DNA of 64,000 nucleotides, taken from positions 1 through 64,000 of the forward strand of contig NZ_NMWV01000002.1 in assembly GCF_002860405.1 (NCBI RefSeq), written 5' to 3'. The notes below the pieces were generated by a model. It made no database searches, had not been told where the DNA came from, and saw nothing but the letters and a program-made list of their open reading frames with translations. Numbering within the stretch: the first letter of the stretch is position 1; each line of letters starts with the position of its first letter. The DNA is from Bifidobacterium imperatoris (GTDB taxonomy: Bacteria > Actinomycetota > Actinomycetes > Actinomycetales > Bifidobacteriaceae). Below are positions 34,466 through 45,901 of this stretch, in pieces. Both the position numbers and the translations under genes were made by a program.

Positions 34466-35569
34466 TCACCAAATGCGCCCTGTCGCATCGGTGCGCCGCT
34501 CGTAATAGGGGTGTGCGCGGGCCATAGGTACATTGGCCTCAAATAGTTTTCGTACCAGAGGATTTCGTTGCTCAACCTCTTTGTAATTAGTGCGAATGAT
34601 TGTGGTGACTCCTGCCTGCTTGAGATAATCTTCGCGTTGACGTTCATCGTGCACAACTTGCCGAATGCTGCGCTTGTTGGTCATAGTTGGATTGACATAT
34701 TTATCTGTCCCGTCGAATTCCAAAACAATAACCCTTCCATCTTCGGTATGCCATACAAAATCAACCCGAATATTGCCGGTTGGCGATGCGAATACATGCT
34801 GCAATTCCGGAACAGCGAAACCTTCATCAAGGATGATGCCGTAGCAGAATGATTCACCGCCGTTTTCATTAAGTGGGTTTGCGTAATATAGCAGTCGAAG
34901 CACCGGTCCACAGTCTTTTTGCAATGAATCGCAGACCTCCAGTATCTGCTCGCGAGTCACGATTCCCTGTCGCAGGGCCGAATCAAACAAGGCCATCGCA
35001 TATACGAATGGGTAACGTAGACCGCAGTCGACCAGTGTACGAGCCGGACTCGTGACAGGCATGATATTAGTGATTACAGCATTGCCCGGAAGCGTGGTTT
35101 CAATATCGCCAATGGAAATCAGAGCGGGGTCTGCAATAGCGGTATGGAATTGTTTGTTGATCCGGTAGTGAACGGCATTGCATATAGGCGGATGTCTCAT
35201 GACTATGCGTTGAATATTGCCATGCACTCGTTTGGAATTGCCGCTTGGCGCAGCCAAGAATATGGTTCCGTTGCGATTCAAATTCCAGCTATATTCCAAA
35301 TTCAGTATGGCCGCTGCGCTAATGCCGGCAAACGTTCTGTTTGGATACTGCATTGATATTGTTCGTATGACATGCCGATGCTGCTCTGATGGGGTGAGTG
35401 TATCCCAGTAGGTGCGTCGAACATAGACATTTCTATGCGGACGAACCAGCAATCCGTTGTGAAGTCGTGTATATACGGCTTGTCGATCCGTCTCGTTGGA
35501 AGGATAAAAGCATCGGAGGTTGTTCTCTGCTTCATTGCAAAGACGTTCAATGGCATGGTGCGTGTTCAT
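34466..35569 (-). CDS. Winged-helix (AbiEi-like) plus DUF559/Vsr-like nuclease-fold protein
   Basis: The 367-residue protein has an N-terminal region like AbiEi-type winged-helix proteins (RLHNGLLVRPHRNVYVRRTYW; AGISAAAILNLEYSW). Its C-terminal domain (about 255-340) reads RVDFVWHTEDGRVIVLEFDGTDKY...HDERQREDYLKQAGVTTIIR, the DUF559/Vsr arrangement with Asp, Glu-x-Asp and Arg of a PD-(D/E)XK fold. No clear Shine-Dalgarno precedes ATG 35569. The gene stands alone between two direct copies of a 105-bp hairpin element. Family members are scattered in actinobacteria and may act in defence or DNA metabolism; the function is unknown. Confidence 0.7.
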   Translation of the reverse strand: MNTHHAIERLCNEAENNLRCFYPSNETDRQAVYTRLHNGLLVRPHRNVYVRRTYWDTLTPSEQHRHVIRTISMQYPNRTFAGISAAAILNLEYSWNLNRNGTIFLAAPSGNSKRVHGNIQRIVMRHPPICNAVHYRINKQFHTAIADPALISIGDIETTLPGNAVITNIMPVTSPARTLVDCGLRYPFVYAMALFDSALRQGIVTREQILEVCDSLQKDCGPVLRLLYYANPLNENGGESFCYGIILDEGFAVPELQHVFASPTGNIRVDFVWHTEDGRVIVLEFDGTDKYVNPTMTNKRSIRQVVHDERQREDYLKQAGVTTIIRTNYKEVEQRNPLVRKLFEANVPMARAHPYYERRTDATGRIW

Positions 35570-35716
35570 ATGACCATGATGAAGAACGGTTCATGGCAGA
35601 GACAAGTGGAATCAGGTCATGTGGATAACGGTTGTTTTCACGGCGTGTTGCAGGTCAGATGTGGATAACTCAATGCGTGACAGCGTTTTTGGCAAGTGGC
35701 TAGCGCTTTTTTGTTT

Positions 35717-35822
35717 GTAAGTTCGCGCAACTGACGGGTGCTGCGCGAACTTACGAAGGATTTCAGGGGGTGAAATCGTTTGTATGTTCGCGCACCTCTC
35801 GTGATTGCGCGAACATACGGAT
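35717..35822. repeat. Double-hairpin repeat element, copy 3 (right direct repeat of the cassette)
   Basis: Arms GTAAGTTCGCGCA (35717-35729) and TGCGCGAACTTAC (35742-35754) are followed by arms GTATGTTCGCGC (35782-35793) and GCGCGAACATAC (35807-35818). It differs from copy 2 by about four positions and one base insertion. No gene is seen between 35570 and 36015 apart from this element and the hairpin at 35949. Confidence 0.9.
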
Positions 35823-35948
35823 ATTTCGTTTATTTTTCGTGGAAAGAGAAGAGTGAATGGGGCCTCTGTGCGCGCACGATGCCTATGTTGCTCTGTACCG
35901 GATTGATGTGAAACCATTAGGGTGCGGAAAGGTGGTGCAATGCTTGGG

Positions 35949-35997
35949 ATAATGGCCTCTCTGCCTGCCTATAATGGATTGCCAGAGGGGCCATTAT
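35949..35997 (+). promoter_or_regulatory. Long hairpin in the leader of the L,D-transpeptidase gene
   Basis: Fifteen-bp arms with one G-T type mismatch (35949-35963 and 35983-35997) end 3 nt before the Shine-Dalgarno GAGGAG. There is no T-tract, so a terminator is less likely than an RNA element affecting translation or an end signal for convergent transcripts. ATAATGG occurs both in the stem and in the loop. Confidence 0.45.
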
Positions 35998-36015
35998 TGT
36001 GAGGAGCTGGATGAT

Positions 36016-36711
36016 ATGGCTGCAGGGCGTCGTGGGCGGTTGAGCGCCAGCGAACAGGCTCGTATGAAACGTGTTTATACTAGGCGTCGTGCTGTGGTTG
36101 CCGTATGCGCAGTGCTGGTTCTTGTCTTGGCTGGGTTTAGCACGCATGCGGCGATGGGCGGTTGGCGGCGCGAAGTAGCAGCGCAGCCCGGGGCAATGGC
36201 GCAAACGGCATCTCAGCAGCCTGTCGCTATAGCTGATGCTGATATGAAACGTGGTCGTGTGCCGCAGGTTAATCAGGAGGAAGCGGCGCGGGCTCGGTGG
36301 ACCAATCCCACGGGCAGTCAGCCGGATTTGTCGCAGTACTCCAACTTGAGCGTGGATGTGAACCTTGCTGAGCAAAAAGTGTATGTGAAATCCAATGGGA
36401 AAACCATATATACGATGATTGCCAGCAGCGGTATGAATGATGCCACGCCGCGAGGTAATTATGTGATTCAACAACGCGGCACGCATTTCTACAACGCCTC
36501 CGAAGGCATGGGAGCTGATTATTGGGTGCGATTCCGAGGCAGCTATCTGTTTCATTCGGTACCCACAGGGCCTGAGGCTGGCGATTACATTGCCAGCGAA
36601 GGTGAAAAGCTTGGCCAGCCGGCTTCGCATGGCTGTGTTCGTCTGACCGTGGCTGATGCGCAATGGTTCTATAACCAGATTCCTGAAGGTACGCCGGTTA
36701 CTATTGCGTGA
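36016..36711 (+). CDS. L,D-transpeptidase (YkuD domain), membrane-anchored
   Basis: The 231-residue protein has a basic cytoplasmic start, one membrane helix (about residues 25-45), a linker and a YkuD domain from about residue 110. The catalytic block SHGCVRLT (Cys207) is preceded by the His in YLFHSVPTG. Such enzymes make 3-3 cross-links in peptidoglycan or attach proteins to it outside the membrane. GAGGAG lies 10 nt before ATG 36016; the earlier in-frame codon at 35974 is inside a hairpin. Confidence 0.88.
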   Translation: MAAGRRGRLSASEQARMKRVYTRRRAVVAVCAVLVLVLAGFSTHAAMGGWRREVAAQPGAMAQTASQQPVAIADADMKRGRVPQVNQEEAARARWTNPTGSQPDLSQYSNLSVDVNLAEQKVYVKSNGKTIYTMIASSGMNDATPRGNYVIQQRGTHFYNASEGMGADYWVRFRGSYLFHSVPTGPEAGDYIASEGEKLGQPASHGCVRLTVADAQWFYNQIPEGTPVTIA

Positions 36712-36920
36712 CAGCCTGTAACGGCTGCATGTCGTACATATGATTGTGTGGCAATTGTGTGCCGCGACTGAAATGTTGCGGCCGCAAAGTGGCTCGATCA
36801 CTCATATGCCGGCATGCATACGCAACCCCGGTTAGTGCGCTGTATACCCGTTGTGGCATAATTGCCGAGGCAATTTTTGGGCATTGCCCTAGAAGTTTGA
36901 TTTGAAAACAGGTGAATAAC

Positions 36921-37484
36921 GTGGCACAGACTACCAATGACATCAAGAACGGTTCCGTCCTGAACCTGGACGGCCAGCTGTGGACCGTCATGAAGTTCCA
37001 GCACGTCAAGCCGGGCAAGGGCCCCGCTTTCGTGCGCACCACCATCAAGAACGTGCTTTCCGGCAAGATCGTTGACAAGACCTTCAACGCTGGCATGAAG
37101 ATGGAATTCGAGACCGTGGACAACCGCACCCTCCAGTACTCCTACGAGGATGGCGACAACTTCGTGTTCATGGACATGACCACCTACGATCAGATCATGG
37201 TTCCGAAGACCCTCGTGGGCGACAAGGCCAAGTTCCTGCTCGAAGGTACCGACTGCCTCGTCTCCTTCCACGACGGCACCCCGCTGAACGTTGATCTGCC
37301 GGGCTCCGTGGTCCTGACCATCACCCACACCGAGCCGGGCCTGCAGGGCAACCGCTCCAACGCTGGCACCAAGCCGGCCACCGTTGAGACCGGCGCCGAG
37401 ATCCAGGTGCCGCTGTTCATCAACGAGGGCGACCGCGTCAAGATCAACACCGAAGACGGCTCCTACACCGGCCGCGAGAACTGA
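36921..37484 (+). CDS. efp: Translation elongation factor P
   Basis: The 187-residue protein has the three beta-barrel domains of EF-P, which relieves ribosome stalling at polyproline. The modification-loop [13 protein letters not shown] contains Lys33 at the tip, and the C-terminus [24 protein letters not shown] is the family signature. GTG 36921 ([10 protein letters not shown] start) is preferred to GTG 36912, since AGGTG lies about 7 nt before it. nusB follows 33 nt downstream in the same direction. Confidence 0.95.
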   Translation: MAQTTNDIKNGSVLNLDGQLWTVMKFQHVKPGKGPAFVRTTIKNVLSGKIVDKTFNAGMKMEFETVDNRTLQYSYEDGDNFVFMDMTTYDQIMVPKTLVGDKAKFLLEGTDCLVSFHDGTPLNVDLPGSVVLTITHTEPGLQGNRSNAGTKPATVETGAEIQVPLFINEGDRVKINTEDGSYTGREN

Positions 37485-37517
37485 TTCTTTCCGCAGCACT
37501 GGAGGATTAGCAGCAGT

Positions 37518-38021
37518 ATGGCACGTTCTACCGCGCGTAAGAGGGCTCTGAACACCCTGTATGAGGCAGATGAAAAGAGCCAGGATATCCTGTCTCTGCT
37601 CGATGAGCGCATCGCTCACCCGGGCGCTCAGACCCCGCTTCCTGACTACGCCATCGAAATCGTTCGTGGTGTGGCAGAACATCGTCGCCAGATCGATCGC
37701 ACGCTGGACGATTACTCCACGGGCTGGAAGGTCAGGCGCATGGGCGTGGTCGATCGCAATATTCTGCGTATCGCCACGTGGGAGATTCTGTTCAATGAAG
37801 AAGTGCCGGATAAGGTAGCCATCGATGAGGCTTTGGCATTGGCCAAGACCTTGTGTGATGACGATGCCCCGGCATTCATTCACGGCCTGCTCTCCGCGAT
37901 TTGCAATGCAAAGGATGCTGAGCCGGCTGATACCACAGCACAGAATCCTGGCGATGGCGATTCCGCCGATGCCGCTGATTCCGCAGCTCCGTCCGCTGAT
38001 GATCAGCCGACGGAAGAATAG
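37518..38021 (+). CDS. nusB: Transcription antitermination factor NusB
   Basis: The 167-residue protein has an all-helical NusB core (ARSTARKRALNTLYEADEKSQDI; RRMGVVDRNILRIATWEIL; KVAIDEALALAKTLCDDDAPAFIHGLLSAI). It binds boxA RNA with NusE in rRNA antitermination. An acidic Ala/Asp-rich tail of about 35 residues extends past the usual end. A GGAGG-type site precedes the ATG. The gene follows efp, as in many actinobacteria, and is closed by a strong terminator. Confidence 0.95.
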   Translation: MARSTARKRALNTLYEADEKSQDILSLLDERIAHPGAQTPLPDYAIEIVRGVAEHRRQIDRTLDDYSTGWKVRRMGVVDRNILRIATWEILFNEEVPDKVAIDEALALAKTLCDDDAPAFIHGLLSAICNAKDAEPADTTAQNPGDGDSADAADSAAPSADDQPTEE

Positions 38022-38033
38022 TCATTGATTGAA

Positions 38034-38059
38034 GCCTCCCCATTGTGGGGAGGCTTTTT
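38034..38059 (+). terminator. Rho-independent terminator after nusB
   Basis: Arms GCCTCCCC (38034-38041) and GGGGAGGC (38047-38054) with a 5-nt loop are followed by TTTTTC. It lies 12 nt after the nusB stop. Confidence 0.95.
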
Positions 38060-38222
38060 CATGGGTAGACGGGCAATTGACCGTTGCTATCCAAGCCGGT
38101 GTGGTACCGGCTGCCCCTGCCAGCAGGGTGATTCTCAAGTCGTATTCGCATCAGGCGGCGTGTGAGTCTTAGCTGGCCGTTAACCTTGGTACGAATACCC
38201 GAAACAGCATAAGGGGGTTTTG
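38060..38222 (+). promoter_or_regulatory. Leader region of carAB-pyrF with two small hairpins
   Basis: Between the nusB terminator and carA lie TTGACC (38077-38082, a possible -35) and two stem-loops: AGCCGGT/ACCGGCT (38094-38112) and CCCTG/CAGGG (38115-38128). The pyrimidine operon is often controlled by leader structures, but no PyrR-type consensus is seen. No coding frame is supported here. Confidence 0.4.
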
Positions 38223-39476
38223 GTGAGCCAGAACGAGTCCGGAACCATCGCTATTCCGATGTATGACAAGGACGATGCAGTCCTCGTTTTGGAAGACGGA
38301 CAGGTGTATGTGGGAGAGCCGTATGGTGCCCTGGGCAAGACGACCGGTGAGATCGTCTTCGCCACCGGTATGACCGGATACCAGGAGACGCTCACCGATC
38401 CGAGCTACGATCGCCAGATCGTGGTGCAGACCTTCCCGCACATTGGCGATACCGGTGTGAACAGCGAGGATCCTGAATCCTCCCGCATTTGGGTCGCCGG
38501 CTATGTTGTGCGCGATCCATCCCCGAACGTGAGCAACTGGCGTGCCGAAGGCAGCTTGGACGATGACCTGAAGAAGAACGGCATCGTTTCCCTGAGCCAC
38601 ATCGATACCCGCAAGCTCGTGCGCCATCTGCGCTCCGCTGGTGTGATGCGTGCCGGCATCTTCTCCGGTGATGCTCTGCTTAATCCGGAAAACGGCAAGC
38701 TGCGTGACATCGACAGCATGCTTCAGGACGTGAAGGACACCCCGCAGATGCAGGGCCTGAGCCTTTACGATGAAGTCTCCACCAAGGAGATGTACACCAT
38801 CGAGCCGTGCGGCGAATACGAAGGCAAGGAACCGCTGTACACCGTGGCTGCAGTTGACCTCGGCATCAAGGGTATGACCCCGCACCGTATGGCTGAGCGT
38901 GGCTGCCGCGTGCATGTGGTGCCGTCCACCATCACGTTTGAGCAGATCGAAGCTCTGAACCCGGATGGTGTCTTCTTCTCCAACGGACCGGGCGACCCGG
39001 AACAGGCCGGTCCGGAAATCGAACTGCTGCGCCGGGTTTTGGATGCCGGCTACCCGTTCTTCGGCATCTGCTTCGGCAATCAGCTGCTGGGCCGTTCCCT
39101 CGGCTTCGGTACCTACAAGCTGAAGTTCGGCCACCGCGGTATCAACCAGCCAGTCAAGGATGTGACCACCGGCAAGGTGGAGGTCACCGCTCATAACCAC
39201 GGCTTCGCAGTCGATGCACCGATCGGCAAGACTGTGGACGCTCCATTTGAAAACGGCAAGTACGGTAAGGTGTTCGTCTCTCACATCGATTTGAACGATG
39301 ACGTGGTCGAAGGCCTGCAGTGCGTGGACATCCCCGCATTCTCCGTGCAGTATCACCCGGAGGCCGCAGCAGGCCCGCACGATGCGGCCTACCTGTTCGA
39401 CCGTTTCTGCGAACTGATGAAAAACAACCCGCGCGACGCTCGCGCCAACAACGCCAACATCAAGGAAGGTAAGTGA
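38223..39476 (+). CDS. carA: Carbamoyl-phosphate synthase small (glutaminase) subunit
   Basis: The 417-residue CarA releases ammonia from glutamine for carbamoyl phosphate. The class I amidotransferase triad is visible: Cys283 in [11 protein letters not shown] and the His/Glu pair in [13 protein letters not shown]. The N-terminal half has [12 protein letters not shown]...[24 protein letters not shown] 38223 is preferred: AGGGGG lies about 6 nt upstream. carB starts 2 nt after the stop. Confidence 0.96.
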   Translation: MSQNESGTIAIPMYDKDDAVLVLEDGQVYVGEPYGALGKTTGEIVFATGMTGYQETLTDPSYDRQIVVQTFPHIGDTGVNSEDPESSRIWVAGYVVRDPSPNVSNWRAEGSLDDDLKKNGIVSLSHIDTRKLVRHLRSAGVMRAGIFSGDALLNPENGKLRDIDSMLQDVKDTPQMQGLSLYDEVSTKEMYTIEPCGEYEGKEPLYTVAAVDLGIKGMTPHRMAERGCRVHVVPSTITFEQIEALNPDGVFFSNGPGDPEQAGPEIELLRRVLDAGYPFFGICFGNQLLGRSLGFGTYKLKFGHRGINQPVKDVTTGKVEVTAHNHGFAVDAPIGKTVDAPFENGKYGKVFVSHIDLNDDVVEGLQCVDIPAFSVQYHPEAAAGPHDAAYLFDRFCELMKNNPRDARANNANIKEGK

Positions 39477-39477
39477 T

Positions 39478-42860
<3,383 letters not shown>

Positions 42861-42861
<1 letters not shown>

Positions 42862-43787
42862 TGGTTACCACTAGCGGCGAGGAGCTACAAGCTCAGCGTT
42901 CCGATTTCGGTTTACGATTGAGCAATTCGATGGCCAAGTATGGACCATTATGCGTAGGCATTGATCCACATCGAAAGCTCCTCACCGATTGGGGGTATAA
43001 TGTCGACGCCGAAGGTGCCGAACTCTTCTCCATGCGTATGCTGCAGGCCGCTAACGGCAGAGCTGCAGCGGTGAAATTCCAGTCGTCCATGTTCGAACGT
43101 TACGGGTCCAAGGGATTCGAAGCGCTCGAGCGTGTGCTCTATGCGGCACGCCAGATGGGTGTTATCACCATCGTCGACTGCCTGCACGGTGGCCTGTCCA
43201 CCACCATCTCCGCCATTGCCGACGCCTACTTCAAGCCGGGCGCACCAATGTTGGCTGATGCCATCACGCTGCTGCCATACTATGGTGCACGTTCCTTGAA
43301 CGGTCTGATTTCCGAAGCATTGGAAAACGGGCGTGGTGTGTTCATTGCATCACTGACCTCGAACCCTGAAGGCATGAGCCTGCAGACGTCGATTCGTCAA
43401 AGTGGCGAATACAAGGGGCGTACCGTGGCCTATGGCATCGCATCCACCGCGCAGAAGCATAATGCCGGCATTGAAGGCATGGGTTCTGTGGGTCTGATTA
43501 TCGGTGCGACCATCGGCCAGTGGATGCAGGATTCCGGTGTGGATCCCTCCAAGTTCACCGGCCCGATTTTGTCTCCCGGTTACGGCTGGCAAGGCGCGGA
43601 AGCCAAGGATCTGAAGACCGTGTTCAAGGGCACTCGTGGCAACGTGCTGGTCACGGTGTCCCGCTTCATTGCTTCGCATGGCCCGGATATCGCGGCGCTG
43701 AGCCAAGCAACCGAATCCATTGCCTTGGACGTGCGCCAGGCACTGCTTGAAGCCACTGTTGAAGGCGAGAATACCCAAACAAAATAA
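42861..43787 (+). CDS. pyrF: Orotidine 5'-phosphate decarboxylase homologue with altered catalytic motif
   Basis: The 308-residue protein has the layout of type-2 (actinobacterial) PyrF: GPLCVGIDPHRKLL at the substrate end, AAVKFQSSMFERYG, LTSNPEG and ILSPGYGWQGA in the phosphate loop. At the position of the catalytic signature of type-2 enzymes, DAKRGDIG, this protein has DCLHGGLS (residues 106-113): the catalytic Lys is Leu and the second Asp is Gly. The frame is clean and the operon context (after carB) is pyrimidine synthesis. Either it decarboxylates by another arrangement, or another pyrF exists, or the assignment is wrong. Confidence 0.75.
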
Positions 43788-43880
43788 CGTGGGTAATGGC
43801 TCTGTATATCTGCATAAGCGATATACGCATAAACGGGTCATAAGAATCCAGTCGGCGTGACTGCAAAACACGCACAGAAT

Positions 43881-43912
43881 ATATCGGCATTTCGTAATAA
43901 CAATGCCGATAT
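43881..43912 (+). terminator. Terminator-like hairpin in the gmk leader
   Basis: Perfect 11-bp arms ATATCGGCATT (43881-43891) and AATGCCGATAT (43902-43912) are followed by TTTC, 37 bp before the gmk start. It would end the carAB-pyrF transcript. Because no promoter fits between it and gmk, it may also work as an attenuator of gmk. A further dyad, GTATATC/GATATAC, lies at 43804-43826. Confidence 0.65.
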
Positions 43913-43949
43913 TTTCATTACGAATCCAGGTCGTTATCGAGGAGGAACT

Positions 43950-44540
43950 ATGAGCGAACATGCGCCTACAGGCCGTTTGATTGTGCTGACTGGCCCGACC
44001 GCTGTGGGCAAGGGAACCGTTGAGGCGAAGCTGCGCGCCGACCATCCGGAGGTGTGGGTTTCGGTTTCCGCCACCACACGTCAGCCACGCCCGGGCGAGG
44101 TCAATGGTGTGAACTATTGGTTCCTGACGGAAGATGAATTCGTGGCTAGGGAAAAGGCCGACGAATTCCTGGAAACCGCCGTGGTGCACGGCATGGCTCA
44201 CTATGGCACCCTGTTGAAGCCGGTCGAAGAACACTTGGCTCAGGGCGTGCCCACGATACTTGAAATCGATTTGCAAGGTGCACGTCGCGTCAAGCAGCGC
44301 GCCGCCGAACTCGGCCTTGAAGTAGTGTATGTGTTCATCGCGCCGCCGAGTTTCGAGGAATTGAAGCGCCGTCTCATCGGTCGCGGCACCGAAACCCCGG
44401 AGCAGCAGGCTCGCCGCCTGGAAACCGCGAAGGTCGAATTGGCCGCGGAAAACGAATTCGATGTGACCATCGTCAATAACACCGTCGACCAGGCTGCTGA
44501 AGATCTCTGGAACGTTATCGCCAAGGAATACGGCCTGTAA
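43950..44540 (+). CDS. gmk: Guanylate kinase
   Basis: The 196-residue enzyme phosphorylates GMP to GDP. It has the P-loop GPTAVGKGT at residues 16-24, SVSATTRQPRPGEVNGVNYWF for GMP binding, and EIDLQGARRVKQ, and ends with the usual helical lid. AGGAGG lies 6 nt before ATG 43950; the longer in-frame ORF from 43857 runs through the terminator hairpin. It follows the pyrimidine operon and precedes a small hypothetical gene. Confidence 0.95.
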   Translation: MSEHAPTGRLIVLTGPTAVGKGTVEAKLRADHPEVWVSVSATTRQPRPGEVNGVNYWFLTEDEFVAREKADEFLETAVVHGMAHYGTLLKPVEEHLAQGVPTILEIDLQGARRVKQRAAELGLEVVYVFIAPPSFEELKRRLIGRGTETPEQQARRLETAKVELAAENEFDVTIVNNTVDQAAEDLWNVIAKEYGL

Positions 44541-44629
44541 ACGCCCCGCACATAGGCAAAGAACAGCTCCATACATTTATCGGCGGTTCTTACTTAACAA
44601 ATCGGTGGAATGCTCCTACCGTATGAGGT

Positions 44630-44953
44630 ATGAGCATTCCAACCAAATATCCAATGAAGCAATATCTGGCTGGCATCGTTGAAGCTCTGAAGTCCGCTCC
44701 AGGCAATGGTGCCAACCCCAATGATGTGGAAACCATTCGTTTCTACTCTGAACTTGGCAATGACGCGCCCGACTCGCAATGGCCGAACGTGTTGGTAGCC
44801 ATCGCACATGTCACCAAGGCCGCTTCTTATGACCCGCAGGTCAAGAAAGCTTTCGCTGATGCAGGCGGTTTCGGCTATGTGAAAGATGCTCAGCACGCCA
44901 TTATGGAGTCGTTGACCGTGGATGCTGAAAAACTAGTCGCCAAACGCGGGTGA
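44630..44953 (+). CDS. Conserved-looking small protein of unknown function (107 aa)
   Basis: A soluble 107-residue helical protein with no membrane segment and no recognised motif; SQWPNVLVAIAHVTKAASYDPQVKKAFADAGGFGYV is its most regular part (shown only as a composition guide). GAGGT lies close before ATG 44630 and a perfect terminator follows, so a single-gene transcript is likely. In other genomes rpoZ follows gmk, but this protein does not look like the RNA polymerase omega subunit. Confidence 0.65.
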   Translation: MSIPTKYPMKQYLAGIVEALKSAPGNGANPNDVETIRFYSELGNDAPDSQWPNVLVAIAHVTKAASYDPQVKKAFADAGGFGYVKDAQHAIMESLTVDAEKLVAKRG

Positions 44954-44967
44954 CCACAGCTAAGCAC

Positions 44968-44996
44968 ATGAAGCCCCTCACAAAGAGGGGCTTCAT
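44968..44996. terminator. Bidirectional terminator between convergent genes
   Basis: Perfect 12-bp arms ATGAAGCCCCTC (44968-44979) and GAGGGGCTTCAT (44985-44996) with a 5-nt loop lie 15 nt after the small gene and 15 nt after the exonuclease stop on the other strand. Confidence 0.9.
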
Positions 44997-45011
44997 TGGT
45001 ATTGCCTCGAA

Positions 45012-45722
45012 TTACCGAAGCACAAGTTGCTGATGAAGGATCTCGGCACTGGTTTTCGCCGGCACTGTTCGCCAATCAATAGTTGAAGCCTCGCAATGCT
45101 CCGCGGTGTACTGATGCATCCATTCCAAGCATTCCTGTGTCTGAATGGCATCGCTTAATGCGCGGTGCTCCTCGTTGTCCGCAATGCCAAATCGCACGAT
45201 GAGATCAGCCAAACGATGATGTTTGAACTCGGGGAACAATACTCGACTAATCTGCATGGTGTCATAATCCATGCAAGCAAACGGTGAACCTGCAATATGA
45301 CGGGTGTTGTAATCAAGGAACCGCAAATCAAAACTGACATTATGGCCGACAATCGGTTCGGCAATGGATTCCCGCTGCGAATCGGCAGCAAGCCAATTGA
45401 TAAACCGGGGGAGCACATCGTCAATCGGATCCAGATTCGCCACCATAGCATCGTTAATACCGGTCAACGCCGTGATCTGCCGGGGGATCGGACGCAGCGG
45501 ATTCACCAGTTCCTGAAACTGTTCGACAATCCGCCCATCGCGCACGCGGACGGCACCGATCTCCGTAATCGCACAACGATTCGGGTAGAAACCGGTGGTC
45601 TCCAAATCCAGCGTCACATAATCGCGAGGAAAACCTAATACATCCAGTTCAGATGGTGCCTCGTGCTGCATTGCCTTGGTTCCATTAGGCCTTCCGAAAA
45701 CAGTAATGCCGGAATTTGTCAC
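45012..45722 (-). CDS. DEDDh 3'-5' exonuclease (DnaQ/polymerase III epsilon-like)
   Basis: The 236-residue protein has Exo I TLDLETTGF, Exo II GHNVSFDLRFL and Exo III HRALSDA motifs of the DEDDh family (DnaQ, PolC, RNase T). It is short and lacks a polymerase-binding tail or fused domain, so a DnaQ-like proofreading or RNA/DNA-trimming role cannot be separated. GTG 45722 is chosen because GAGGAG lies 5 nt upstream; the conserved part begins at about residue 35. Confidence 0.85.
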   Translation of the reverse strand: MTNSGITVFGRPNGTKAMQHEAPSELDVLGFPRDYVTLDLETTGFYPNRCAITEIGAVRVRDGRIVEQFQELVNPLRPIPRQITALTGINDAMVANLDPIDDVLPRFINWLAADSQRESIAEPIVGHNVSFDLRFLDYNTRHIAGSPFACMDYDTMQISRVLFPEFKHHRLADLIVRFGIADNEEHRALSDAIQTQECLEWMHQYTAEHCEASTIDWRTVPAKTSAEILHQQLVLR

Positions 45723-45816
45723 GATGGCTCCTCGCTGCTGTAAGTATCAGTCCACATGGTTGCATGCATGCTGCACATGCTCGCTTGGATATTGTAACGG
45801 AATCGACATAGTAAGA

Positions 45817-45872
45817 CCCCGTTGGTGTGGCTATATCATGCTGCTGAATCAGCTGACTACACTCCAACGGGG
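45817..45872 (-). terminator. Hairpin downstream of the Pro/Gln-rich membrane protein gene
   Basis: Arms CCCCGTTGG (45817-45825) and CCAACGGGG (45864-45872) enclose a long loop that can pair further. It lies 29 nt after the stop at 45902; TCTTACT follows on the minus strand. It is a probable terminator with a weak T-tract. Confidence 0.6.
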
Positions 45873-45901
45873 CCGAGGCTAGTGGAGCCGGATTGCGGGA
45901 A

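Noticed and set aside
38094..38128. PyrR-type or other known riboswitch in the carA leader
   Set aside because: Two small stems are present, but no conserved PyrR anti-antiterminator consensus is seen, so only a generic leader is reported.
44630..44953. rpoZ (RNA polymerase omega) by position after gmk
   Set aside because: The sequence does not show the omega-subunit pattern, so the gene is left as unknown.
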